Assembly (NCBI GenBank): GCA_963824645.1
Contig: CAWGQC010000003.1
Location: 473,216 to 537,215, forward strand
Length of the DNA stretch: 64,000 bases
Direction: 5' to 3'
DNA from: Bog-756 sp963824645
GTDB taxonomy: Bacteria > Actinomycetota > Acidimicrobiia > Acidimicrobiales > RAAP-2
Shown piece by piece: positions 1 through 7,720 of the stretch. Below the pieces are notes generated by a model that saw only the letters and a list, made by a program, of their open reading frames with translations, was not told where the DNA came from and made no database searches. Position numbers and translations under genes: made by a program. Each line of letters starts with the position of its first letter. The first letter of the stretch is position 1.

Positions 1-851
1 CCGGTGCCCTATCACGGACCGGGTCGCCGGCTCAGGCCAAGCAGTTCCTGGATGACCTGGTCAGCGGGGCGACCGTCGCCACCTGGTGCATCGGTGGATC
101 ACTACCGGGTATCGATTCCCCGGCCGGCGGTTCGGGTGGCCAGGTGAGGGCGCGGGCCCAAGGACCGGGCCTGGTCCTCGACGGGACCAGTCGACCGGTG
201 GAGGCGGCCGCACAGGCCGATGTGATTCTGGTCACCGCGCCCTTGGATGACACGGTCGTGCAATGCATCCTTCCCGCCGACACCCCGGGGCTGACCACGG
301 AGCCGGTTCGGAGCATCGATCTGGTGCGCCGGTTCGCCCGTGTCCGGTTCGAGGGGGTGGAGGTGGGCGCTGACGCCATGGTCGGGGAGCAGGCTTCGGC
401 TCCTCATGCCGTTGAACGTCAGTTCGAGGACGCCGTGGTTCTCCAGTGCGCCGAAATGGTCGGCGCTGTCGACCGGGTGTTGGCCTTCACTATCGAGTAC
501 GCCTCCGATCGATACTCCTTCGGCCGGCCGTTGGCTTCCTATCAAGCCATCAAGCATCGGTTCGCCGACATGAAGATGTGGCTGGAGGCGTCCCACGCCA
601 CCGCCGTGGCCGCCGCTCAGTCCGTCGATGCCGGGGGGCCGGATGCCCCCGAGTTGGTCAGCGTGGCCAAGTCGTACATCGGGGACCACGGCCCCGCCAT
701 CCTCCAGGACTGCGTCCAGATCCACGGGGGCATCGGGGTGACCTGGGACCACGACCTCCACCTGTACCTCCGACGGGTGGTCGAGGACCGGGTCCAGTTC
801 GGCACGCCCGGCGATCACCGCCACCGCATCGCCGACCTGATCGGGCTCTAG
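1..851 (+). CDS. Acyl-CoA dehydrogenase, small (base-less) subunit type, 5' truncated
   Basis: The reading frame is open from the first bases of the window, so the N-terminal domain is missing. It should be one half of a heteromeric flavin acyl-CoA dehydrogenase that puts an alpha,beta double bond into an acyl-CoA. Seen: the C-terminal helical domain with SFGRPLASYQAIKHRFADMK and, near the end, QIHGGIGVTWDHDLHLYLRR, the signature of the FadE27/FadE29-like class. No L-x-x-E-R catalytic-base motif is visible, unlike the next gene. The stop lies 8 bp before the next start, so the two are very likely co-translated and form an alpha/beta pair. Family assignment is firm; pairing and substrate are inferred. 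Confidence 0.9.
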   Translation, partial: GALSRTGSPAQAKQFLDDLVSGATVATWCIGGSLPGIDSPAGGSGGQVRARAQGPGLVLDGTSRPVEAAAQADVILVTAPLDDTVVQCILPADTPGLTTEPVRSIDLVRRFARVRFEGVEVGADAMVGEQASAPHAVERQFEDAVVLQCAEMVGAVDRVLAFTIEYASDRYSFGRPLASYQAIKHRFADMKMWLEASHATAVAAAQSVDAGGPDAPELVSVAKSYIGDHGPAILQDCVQIHGGIGVTWDHDLHLYLRRVVEDRVQFGTPGDHRHRIADLIGL

Positions 852-859
852 GAGTAACG

Positions 860-2140
860 ATGGACACCCCCACATCGACCGAAGCATCGCCGACCGAGGA
901 CGTGGAGGAGTTCCGTCTGCGGGCCCGAGGATGGCTGGCCGACAACATGCCCCGACTGGCCGACGGGGAGACCAACTATCTGCTGGCCGCCGAGGACGAG
1001 ATGGGCGAGAGGGCCCGCCGTCTCCAGGGTCTGCTCTTCGCCGGAGGCTTCGCCGGCCTCTGTTATCCGGTCGAGTACGGCGGCCGGGGGCTGACCCGTG
1101 CCCATCAGCAGGCCTTCACCCAGGAGTCACTGCCCTACCAGATGCCCACCACCTTCAACGTGCCCACTCTGTCGATCCTGACCCCGACCCTGCTCGACTT
1201 CGGGACGGAGGAGCAGAAGAGGCGCCACATCCCCGCGGTCCTACGGGGCGAGGAGCTGTGGGTCCAGTTCCTGTCAGAACCCAGCGGCGGTTCCGACCTG
1301 GCCGGCCTGGTCACCCGGGCCACCCGCGACGGTGACGTATTCGTCCTCAACGGATCGAAGATCTGGAGCTCGGGGGCCTTCCGGGCCGATTACGCCATGT
1401 GTCTGGCCCGCACCGACGGCAGCGTGCCCAAGCACCAGGGTCTGACCATGTTCATCGTCAAGATCCATCAGCCGGGCATCGAGGTCCAGAGGATTACCCA
1501 GGTCAACGGGATCGCCGAGTTCTGCCAGGAGTTCTTCGACGACGTGGCCGTACCCGTCACCGACGTGGTGGGCCAGGTCAACGACGGTTGGACCGTGGCC
1601 ACCCGACTTCTTTTTCACGAACGCGATGCGGTCGGTGGCGGATCGCCCTATGTGAGCGGGAGCCCAGTGGGCGGGGCCGTCCAGGGGGGCGTGCGATCCG
1701 ACTTGTCCGATCTGGCCCGCAGCACCGGACAGGCCGACGAGCCGGTGGTGCGCCAGCTGGTGGCCGAGGCCCGGGTCAACGATCGGGTGCAGCAACAGCT
1801 CACCGCCCGGATCACGACGGGCATCCGGACGGGGGCCTTCGCCTCCCCGGCCGGGGCCATCCCCCGCCTGTTCTCCTCCACCAACACCGAGCGTCATGTC
1901 GACATCGGGCTCGAGATCGCCGGTCCGGCCGCTGGGGCCTGGGACGCTGACGACCCCGCCGGGCGGTGGGCCGACCTCTATCTCATCCGCCAGAACGGAA
2001 GCCTCGGCGGCGGCAGCAACGAGATGGCCCGCAACATCATCAGCGAACGGGTGTTGGGCATGCCCAGGGAGTACGCCGCCGACCGGGACAAGCCCTTCGA
2101 CCAGGTGCACCACAACCGGTCACCCGAGCGCCCCCGCTGA
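860..2140 (+). CDS. Acyl-CoA dehydrogenase, large subunit type
   Basis: A 426-residue flavin acyl-CoA dehydrogenase with three domains in order: N-terminal helices, a middle beta domain with FLSEPSGGSDLAGL and NGSKIWSS, and a C-terminal helical domain. LLFHERDAV carries the L-x-x-E-R glutamate that serves as base in FadE28-like subunits. The usual C-terminal flavin loop reads SLGGGSNEMARN. The ATG follows GGAG at 851-854, which overlaps the stop of the preceding small-type ACAD. The two probably form a heterotetramer acting on a bulky acyl-CoA. The frame stays open far upstream of this ATG, but that part is a shadow of the first gene. Confidence 0.9.
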   Translation: MDTPTSTEASPTEDVEEFRLRARGWLADNMPRLADGETNYLLAAEDEMGERARRLQGLLFAGGFAGLCYPVEYGGRGLTRAHQQAFTQESLPYQMPTTFNVPTLSILTPTLLDFGTEEQKRRHIPAVLRGEELWVQFLSEPSGGSDLAGLVTRATRDGDVFVLNGSKIWSSGAFRADYAMCLARTDGSVPKHQGLTMFIVKIHQPGIEVQRITQVNGIAEFCQEFFDDVAVPVTDVVGQVNDGWTVATRLLFHERDAVGGGSPYVSGSPVGGAVQGGVRSDLSDLARSTGQADEPVVRQLVAEARVNDRVQQQLTARITTGIRTGAFASPAGAIPRLFSSTNTERHVDIGLEIAGPAAGAWDADDPAGRWADLYLIRQNGSLGGGSNEMARNIISERVLGMPREYAADRDKPFDQVHHNRSPERPR

Positions 2141-2169
2141 CTTTTGGCGCGCCGACGGAGGCAGCTACG

Positions 2170-2196
2170 TCGGATGCTTCGTTAATTCGGATGCTT
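2170..2196. repeat. Short direct repeat in a convergent intergenic gap
   Basis: TCGGATGCTT occurs at 2170-2179 and again at 2187-2196, separated by a small A+T-rich spacer. It lies between the stops of the ACAD and the DUF222/HNH gene. No stem-loop terminator was seen. It may be chance. Confidence 0.35.
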
Positions 2197-2233
2197 ATGG
2201 CCGACCGGATAGGCGACCCCAGCCGGCGTCGGG

Positions 2234-3397
2234 TCAGGCGGCGTTGGGTGGTGGGGGTGGCCGTTGGTTGCGCTGGCGGTTGTGCTGTCCGCAGAGGATG
2301 CGTCCATTCTCCTGGGTGGTGAGGCCACCTTGGGCGTAGGGCACGATGTGATCGACCTCGAGGTCGTGGCGGGACCCGTCACAGTAGGGATGGGTGCACT
2401 CCCTGTCCCTTATCTCGATGGCCCGACGGGTGGCCCCCATGAACAGGCGTGACTTGGTCCCCACCTCCACCCGGCCCGGCGGGGTGAATACGGCCCGTTC
2501 CAAGATGGCCTCGTCCAGCCAGGGCACGAGGGAGCCCGGCGTGATGACGAGGGAGCGGGACAGCTCGCAGACCCGCCCGGCCAAGGTCGGGTAGTCGACC
2601 AGCACGGTGAAGAGGGGAACGGGACGCCGTCCCCCGGCCGGGGCCGTCTTCGAACGGGTGGCCATCTCCACCAGGGCGTCGGCCCGGCGCTGGCTGGGGG
2701 TGCGGGGAAGATCGGCCAGGGTGGGCTCCCCTCCCCGTTCGGCCTTGGCCTCGGCCCAGTCGGCCTCGAACAGTCCCTGCTCGATGCGGGTGAGCTCGTC
2801 GGCCACGATGGCTCCCGAGATGGGGTCGAGGTTCATCTTCCCGAGCCAGGTCCCCTGGAAGCTCTCGGCCAGGTAGACGTCCCTTCGGTTACGGCCCTCC
2901 TCGGCGCTGGCCTCGGTGCCGTCGGGGTCGGCCAGCTGCTCCCAGTAGGCCAGGGCCCGGGTGAAGGGAGCGAAGGGCAAGGTGCGGGCCTGGTCGAGGA
3001 GGAGAGCCTCGTCCCGACTGAGGGCCTCTTCGGTGGCCGGTGAGCGCACCGAGAGGACGGCGTCCAGGTGATGGGCGGTGATCTCCCCGGCGGCCCAGGC
3101 CCGAGCGAACAGGGGGAGGTCGACCAGACCCCGGCCCCGGCGCACCACCCTGCGGGCCTGGGCCCGGGGCAGCCGGCACTGGACCGACAGCCAGGCCGAA
3201 GCGGTCAGGGCCCCGTCGAGCGCCCACTGTCCTGAAGCCTCGAAGGAGGCACTGGCCGCCGTCACCACGGCTTCCAGCTGAGCCAGGTGGCGGTGCAGTT
3301 CCTTGAGGGAGGGGCCGTCGGCCAACAGGGCCGGATCGCCACCGGCCAGGTCATCGATGGCTTCGGTCAGGACGCTCAGATCCATGCCCAATTCCAT
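2234..3397 (-). CDS. DUF222 / HNH endonuclease domain protein (13E12 repeat family)
   Basis: A 387-residue protein of the actinobacterial 13E12 family. The N-terminal two thirds match DUF222 (LTASAWLSVQCRLPRAQARR, then the helical GRGLVDLPLFARAWAAGEIT). The C-terminus carries a compact HNH nuclease: CTHPYCDGSRHDLEVDHIVP followed by GRILCGQHNRQRN, with the DH pair and four cysteine/histidine zinc-type ligands visible. These genes are numerous and mobile in actinobacteria and of unknown role; nothing links it to the catabolic neighbours. It faces the ACAD pair. The start is GTG 3400 or the adjacent ATG 3397; a third in-frame ATG four codons in is also possible. The C-terminus is a proline tract. 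Confidence 0.88.
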   Translation of the reverse strand: MELGMDLSVLTEAIDDLAGGDPALLADGPSLKELHRHLAQLEAVVTAASASFEASGQWALDGALTASAWLSVQCRLPRAQARRVVRRGRGLVDLPLFARAWAAGEITAHHLDAVLSVRSPATEEALSRDEALLLDQARTLPFAPFTRALAYWEQLADPDGTEASAEEGRNRRDVYLAESFQGTWLGKMNLDPISGAIVADELTRIEQGLFEADWAEAKAERGGEPTLADLPRTPSQRRADALVEMATRSKTAPAGGRRPVPLFTVLVDYPTLAGRVCELSRSLVITPGSLVPWLDEAILERAVFTPPGRVEVGTKSRLFMGATRRAIEIRDRECTHPYCDGSRHDLEVDHIVPYAQGGLTTQENGRILCGQHNRQRNQRPPPPPNAA

Positions 3398-3508
3398 CAC
3401 CGGGGTGTGACAGTGGAGCGGTCGGGAGGACAGCCGCTCGGGGCCGGAACCCGGGCCGGTCCTGGGGCGCTCCGGGCGCTCCGGCGCTCCGGTGCTACGC
3501 CATGGTGG

Positions 3509-4705
3509 TCAGGCGGCGTCCAGCTTCATCATGCGGGTCAGGTTGCCACCCATGATCTTGGCCACGTCGTCGTGGGCCAGTCCGGACAGTTCGTCGACGA
3601 AGCTGAGCGGGTCGGCCAGGCCTTCCGGATGAGGGAAGTCGGAGCCGAACAGCACCCGGTCGGCACCGAGCAGCTCCACCAGTCCCATCGGATCCTCCTC
3701 GTGGAAGGGGTGCACGTAGATGTTGCGCTTGAACACGGCCACCGGGTCCTCGTCGAAGCTGTGGGGGGCCGTGCTGTAGGCCTGCTCCATGTCGCGCAGG
3801 AGGGGGCGGACCCAGTTGCTGCCGTTCTCGACCGGAGCGAACCGTATGTCGGGGAAGCGCGAGCACAGGCCGTGCCCGATGAGCGATGCCACCGTGTCGG
3901 TGATGGCCCGTCCGCCGTGCCCGATGATGGACACGAAACCCGACCCTCCCTTGAAGGGGGTCATCTCACTGGTGATGCCCTCCCATTCGTTGAGGTAGCG
4001 CTGGTAGCCGCTGTCGGAGGCGTGCATGCCCACCGGGATGCCCGCCTCGTCCACCATCCGCCAGAAGGGGTCGAACTCGGGCAGCGCCGGCGAGCGGGGT
4101 CCCATGAATCCGTAGACGGGAGCCGGTCTGATGAGCACGATCCGGGCCCCTCGGTCGAGGACCCACTCCAGCTCCTTGATGGCCTCCTCCACGATGCCCA
4201 GGTGGATGACCGGCGTGGGAAAGATGCGGTTCTCGTAGTTGAAGGTCCAGTGCTCGAGCATCCACTGATTGAGGGCGTGGACCACGGCGTGGGTGGCCGG
4301 CGGGTCGCCCCGCAGGCGCTCCTCCAACAGACTGGCCAACGTCGGCCACATGAGGGCGCGGTCGAGGCCGAGCTCGTCCATCAGTTTGAGCCGGGGCTCT
4401 GGTTCGCGGAAGGCGGGGAGGGCCTTGATGCCCTTGCCCAGGATCTCGCGGCGGGACTTTCCTTCGGGATTGCCGTTCTTGAAGTACTCCTCCTGGGCTC
4501 CGGGAGCGGCCACCACTTCGAAGGTTGGGTTGGGGATGTACTCGCTGATCTGGCCTTTGACCGCGATCTTCGTGCGCCCGTTCACCTCGACGTACTGGAT
4601 GAGTCCGGCGTACTCGGGCGGTAGGAACTTGGTGAAGGCGTCCGTCGTCTCGTACAGGTGATTGTCGGCGTCGAATACCGGAAAGTCCAGCGAACGTGTG
4701 GCCAC
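3509..4705 (-). CDS. Amidohydrolase family (PF04909-like) metal-dependent hydrolase
   Basis: A 398-residue TIM-barrel hydrolase of the amidohydrolase-2 type. Visible signatures are the N-terminal FDADNHLYE metal-site region, VGMHASDSGYQ mid-protein and a late VLFGSDFPHPEGLADP, the strand-8 aspartate motif of the family. Such proteins hydrolyse or decarboxylate cyclic acids and are frequent in actinobacterial steroid and aromatic clusters; the reaction here is unknown. The upstream sequence AAAAAGGAG sits only 1 nt before an ATG at 4711 but 7 nt before the in-frame GTG at 4705, so I chose the GTG; the product differs by two residues. It is divergent from the ferredoxin gene, with about 95 bp between the starts. 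Confidence 0.85.
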   Translation of the reverse strand: MATRSLDFPVFDADNHLYETTDAFTKFLPPEYAGLIQYVEVNGRTKIAVKGQISEYIPNPTFEVVAAPGAQEEYFKNGNPEGKSRREILGKGIKALPAFREPEPRLKLMDELGLDRALMWPTLASLLEERLRGDPPATHAVVHALNQWMLEHWTFNYENRIFPTPVIHLGIVEEAIKELEWVLDRGARIVLIRPAPVYGFMGPRSPALPEFDPFWRMVDEAGIPVGMHASDSGYQRYLNEWEGITSEMTPFKGGSGFVSIIGHGGRAITDTVASLIGHGLCSRFPDIRFAPVENGSNWVRPLLRDMEQAYSTAPHSFDEDPVAVFKRNIYVHPFHEEDPMGLVELLGADRVLFGSDFPHPEGLADPLSFVDELSGLAHDDVAKIMGGNLTRMMKLDAA

Positions 4706-4788
4706 GGCCATGCTCCTTTTTGTCTCAACCCGCCCCTCTGGCTACAACGCTAACAGCCCGGGTAGCCGAGCGGAAATGGCGTTTGCGC

Positions 4789-4794
4789 TACCAT
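4789..4794 (+). promoter_or_regulatory. Putative -10 element for a leaderless ferredoxin mRNA
   Basis: TACCAT ends 7 nt before the GTG start of the ferredoxin, and no Shine-Dalgarno sequence is present. Transcription would begin at or next to the start codon. No convincing -35 box was seen. Confidence 0.45.
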
Positions 4795-4801
4795 CGCCCC
4801 G

Positions 4802-4993
4802 GTGCGAGTGACTGTCGATTGGGACCGCTGCGAGTCCAACGCCCAGTGCATGGCGGCCGCCCCCGAGGTCTTCCGGGTCGATGACGACGATGTCCTCCAC
4901 GTGCTGCAGGAGGAACCGGGCGAGGAGTGGCGGGCCCAGGTGGAGGCGGCTGTCAGCGCATGTCCGATGATGGCCCTCGGCATCGCCGAGTGA
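4802..4993 (+). CDS. 3Fe-4S ferredoxin, P450-partner type
   Basis: A 63-residue acidic ferredoxin that would pass single electrons, most often to a cytochrome P450. The cluster motif is CESNAQC followed by a distant CPMMAL, i.e. C-x5-C...CP with asparagine where a fourth cysteine would sit; this spacing is typical of actinobacterial 3Fe-4S P450 ferredoxins. The GTG start is probably leaderless. It precedes the acyl-CoA ligase by 147 bp, and the only P450 in the window lies 58 kb away, so its redox partner is uncertain. A second ferredoxin of the same class starts at 23209. Confidence 0.86.
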   Translation: MRVTVDWDRCESNAQCMAAAPEVFRVDDDDVLHVLQEEPGEEWRAQVEAAVSACPMMALGIAE

Positions 4994-5025
4994 GGCTGCC
5001 ACCGAAATCTCGGTCGCCGGAGGGG

Positions 5026-5082
5026 CTCGATCACCGGAAGGTCACCGGAAGGTCTCCGGCACCGGCGGACTCGATCACCGGA
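5026..5082. repeat. Short direct repeats between ferredoxin and ligase
   Basis: CTCGATCACCGGA occurs at 5026-5038 and 5070-5082, and TCACCGGAAGG is tandemly repeated at 5031-5041 and 5042-5052. The three copies of TCACCGGA could be regulator half-sites or simple G+C-rich drift. Confidence 0.4.
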
Positions 5083-5140
5083 GGCGGGCGACCGGATCCT
5101 CGGCCGTCGGGCTCCCGGGCGGGGTGGTAAGGATGAGGGC

Positions 5141-6655
5141 GTGACTGCAGACCCGTTGGTCGAGGAGGGCATCCCCTTCGGAACCCGGCTCGGCCAAGTG
5201 GCGGAGGCCGGGGGCGACGGGACGGCGGTGGTCTTCGTGGCCGAGGACGGCAGCGAGCGGCTGATTACCTGGAGAGAGCTCGAACGACGGGCCAATCAGA
5301 TGGCCCACGTGTTGGCCGACCAGGGACTGGGGGTCGGCGATCGGCTGGCCGTGTGCCTCCGCAACTCACCCGAGCACCTGTTCACCTCTTTTGCCGGTTG
5401 GAAGGTGGGGGCCACGGTGGTGCCCATGCGCTGGGACATACCGGCCTGGGAGCGCGACCGTCTCCTCGAGGTTTTGAACCCGAAGGTGACGGTGGGGCCC
5501 GAGCAGCTGTCGCTGGTCCACGACAGCCGGAACGGCCCCGATGCCGCCCCCGCGGCGGTGACCGCTCCTCAGGCCTGGGGGGTGTGCAGCTCCGGGTCGA
5601 CCGGCACCCCCAAGGTGATCGTGCAGAAGGGGCCGGCACTGTACATTCCCTCGACCAGCTTCACCTCGTCGGTGGTGGCGTCGTACGGGCCCATGGACAA
5701 ACCCCAGATGGTGCTGTGTCCCGCCCCGCTCTACCACACCAACGGATTCACGGCCTTCCGCAATCTGTTGGGAGGCGACGCCATCGTCCTGATGGAGCGG
5801 TTCAACGCTGCCCTCGCCCTCGACCTCATCGAACGCCATCCCGTCACCGGTTTCATCGCCGCTACGCCCATGCTCCAGCGCATGGCTCAGGTGCCTGGTG
5901 TGGAGGACCGTGACCTGTCCGGCCTGAGCTGGGTCCAACAGGGTGCCTCCCCCCTGCCCCTGTGGCTGGGCCACTTCTGGATCGACAAGGTGGGAGCCGA
6001 GCACTTCTTCATGTCCTACGGCGCGTCCGAGATGATCGGCATCGTCGTGTGCCGGGGCGACGAATGGCTCGACCATCCCGGGACACTGGGCCGACCCATG
6101 GGCGAGACCGAGATGCGTGTGCTCGGACCGGACGGCGAGCGATTGGCCCCGGGCGAGATCGGCGGCATCTTCCTACGCCAGCCCACCGGCCCGTTGGCCG
6201 ACTACGTGGGTCGTGACGTGAAGCCGATGGATTCGACTGTCGACGGCTTCAGCTCGGTCGGCGACCTCGGATGGGTCGACGAGGACGGCTATCTGTACAT
6301 GGCCGACCGGCGGGTGGACATGATCGTGACCGGTGGGGTCAACGTCTTCCCGGCCGAGGTCGAGGCGGCGTTGAGCGAGCATCCGGGCATCGCCGACGTG
6401 GTCATCGTGGGGCTGGCCGATCCGGAGTGGGGACGGCGGGTGCACGCCATCGTGCAGGCCGGGGACCCGAATCTGGCTGGCGACGCCGTGATCAGCTTCG
6501 CCAAGGACCGTCTGGCCCCCTACAAAGTGCCCAAATCGGTGGAATTCGTAGCCTCCATTCCCCGCAGCGAAGCCATGAAGTTCAACCGGGCGGCATTGGT
6601 GGCCGAACGCCAGGGGCCGGGCATCGACGAACCGGCGGCGGATGGCGGACGATGA
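5141..6655 (+). CDS. Acyl-CoA synthetase (AMP-forming ligase)
   Basis: A 504-residue ANL-superfamily ligase that adenylates a carboxylic acid and transfers it to CoA. The phosphate loop SSGSTGTPKVIVQKG, the YGASEMIG motif and the hinge GDLGWVDEDGYLYMADRRVD are all present. The C-terminal catalytic lysine appears as IPRSEAMKFNR, with methionine where glycine is usual. The GTG start follows TAAGGATGAGGG, which can be read either as a ribosome-binding site or as a -10-like element. Substrate unknown; neighbours suggest a branched or cyclic acid. Confidence 0.9.
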   Translation: MTADPLVEEGIPFGTRLGQVAEAGGDGTAVVFVAEDGSERLITWRELERRANQMAHVLADQGLGVGDRLAVCLRNSPEHLFTSFAGWKVGATVVPMRWDIPAWERDRLLEVLNPKVTVGPEQLSLVHDSRNGPDAAPAAVTAPQAWGVCSSGSTGTPKVIVQKGPALYIPSTSFTSSVVASYGPMDKPQMVLCPAPLYHTNGFTAFRNLLGGDAIVLMERFNAALALDLIERHPVTGFIAATPMLQRMAQVPGVEDRDLSGLSWVQQGASPLPLWLGHFWIDKVGAEHFFMSYGASEMIGIVVCRGDEWLDHPGTLGRPMGETEMRVLGPDGERLAPGEIGGIFLRQPTGPLADYVGRDVKPMDSTVDGFSSVGDLGWVDEDGYLYMADRRVDMIVTGGVNVFPAEVEAALSEHPGIADVVIVGLADPEWGRRVHAIVQAGDPNLAGDAVISFAKDRLAPYKVPKSVEFVASIPRSEAMKFNRAALVAERQGPGIDEPAADGGR

Positions 6656-6678
6656 GATCCTCGCCGCTGGTCGGGAGG

Positions 6679-6686
6679 TATAGCGT
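6679..6686 (+). promoter_or_regulatory. Possible -10 element upstream of the crotonase operon
   Basis: TATAGCGT lies in the 122-bp gap after the ligase, about 90 nt before the next start. It would open the long plus-strand run, but no -35 element was identified. Confidence 0.3.
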
Positions 6687-6777
6687 GGCCGGGCTTTGCT
6701 GCGGATCGACGAACCGTGTTGTGGGACGAAGACCGCCGACCGCAGAGAACGGCCACCGGAAGAGGAGGGGTTGAGAC

Positions 6778-7695
6778 ATGCCCGACGGGAAGTACATCAG
6801 TTACGAGGAGTTGGACGAGGGAAAGATCGTCCGGATCCTGCTCAATCGACCGGAGACCCGCAACGCACAGAACCGTGGACTGCTGGTGGAGCTGGATGAG
6901 GCCTTCCATCGAGCTGAAGAGGACGACAATGTCCGTGTGGTCATCCTCGGCGGCGTCGGCCCCCTGTTCTCCTCGGGGCACGACATGGGGTCGAAGGAGG
7001 CCCGGGCCGAGCACGCGCCCGGTCCCGATCAGCACCACTCGGCCACCGTGAACGGGGCCACCCGGACGGGCGCCGAACAGAGGATGCTCCAGGAGTGGCA
7101 CTACTACTTCACCAACACCCTGCGCTGGCGCAACCTGCGCAAGATCACCGTGGCCCAGGTGCAGGGAACCGTGTATGCCGCCGGACTCATGCTCATGTGG
7201 GCCTGCGACCTGATCGTGGCGGCCGACGATGTGCTCTTCGCTGACGTGGTCGGGACCCGTCTGGGTATGTGCGGGGTCGAGTACTTCGGGCACCCCTGGG
7301 AGTTCGGCCCCCGTCGGACCAAGGAGCTCATGCTGACCGGCGACGCCATCGACGTGCACGAGGCTCACCGGCTGGGCATGGTGTCCAAGGTGTTCCCCGC
7401 CGACGAGCTGTCCCAGCGGACGCTGGCCTACGCCCGGCGCATCGCCGAACTGCCCACCATGACGGCGCTGCTGATCAAGGAGTCGGTCAACCAGACGGTG
7501 GACAACATGGGCTTCTACAACTCGCTGCAGGCGTGCTTCACGCTTCACCAGCTCAACCACTCGCACTGGGCGGAGATCCACGAGAGCAAGTACCCGGTGG
7601 CCTTGGAGGAGGACGGCATCCCCAGCTGGCGTGATGCACCACCGGTGCGACTGGCTGTCGAGGACCAGGTGGAAGGGCCCGTCCCGGCGCGCTGA
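6778..7695 (+). CDS. Crotonase-fold protein (enoyl-CoA hydratase/isomerase family) lacking both catalytic glutamates
   Basis: A 305-residue crotonase with the N-terminal ILLNRPETRNAQN and oxyanion-hole regions (PLFSSGHDMG, VQGTVYAAGLMLMWACDL). At the two positions that hold the hydratase glutamates of the rat enzyme it has Met138 and a valine 20 residues later. A simple 2-enoyl-CoA hydratase reaction is therefore doubtful; isomerase, hydrolase or carbon-carbon-cleaving roles occur in such variants. A roughly 35-residue insertion follows the GHD motif, and the C-terminus is long. A strong GAGGAGGGG precedes the ATG. It is followed 25 bp later by a ligase. Confidence 0.85.
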   Translation: MPDGKYISYEELDEGKIVRILLNRPETRNAQNRGLLVELDEAFHRAEEDDNVRVVILGGVGPLFSSGHDMGSKEARAEHAPGPDQHHSATVNGATRTGAEQRMLQEWHYYFTNTLRWRNLRKITVAQVQGTVYAAGLMLMWACDLIVAADDVLFADVVGTRLGMCGVEYFGHPWEFGPRRTKELMLTGDAIDVHEAHRLGMVSKVFPADELSQRTLAYARRIAELPTMTALLIKESVNQTVDNMGFYNSLQACFTLHQLNHSHWAEIHESKYPVALEEDGIPSWRDAPPVRLAVEDQVEGPVPAR

Positions 7696-7720
7696 GCCGT
7701 CCGGTCGGGTCAGTTCTGTC

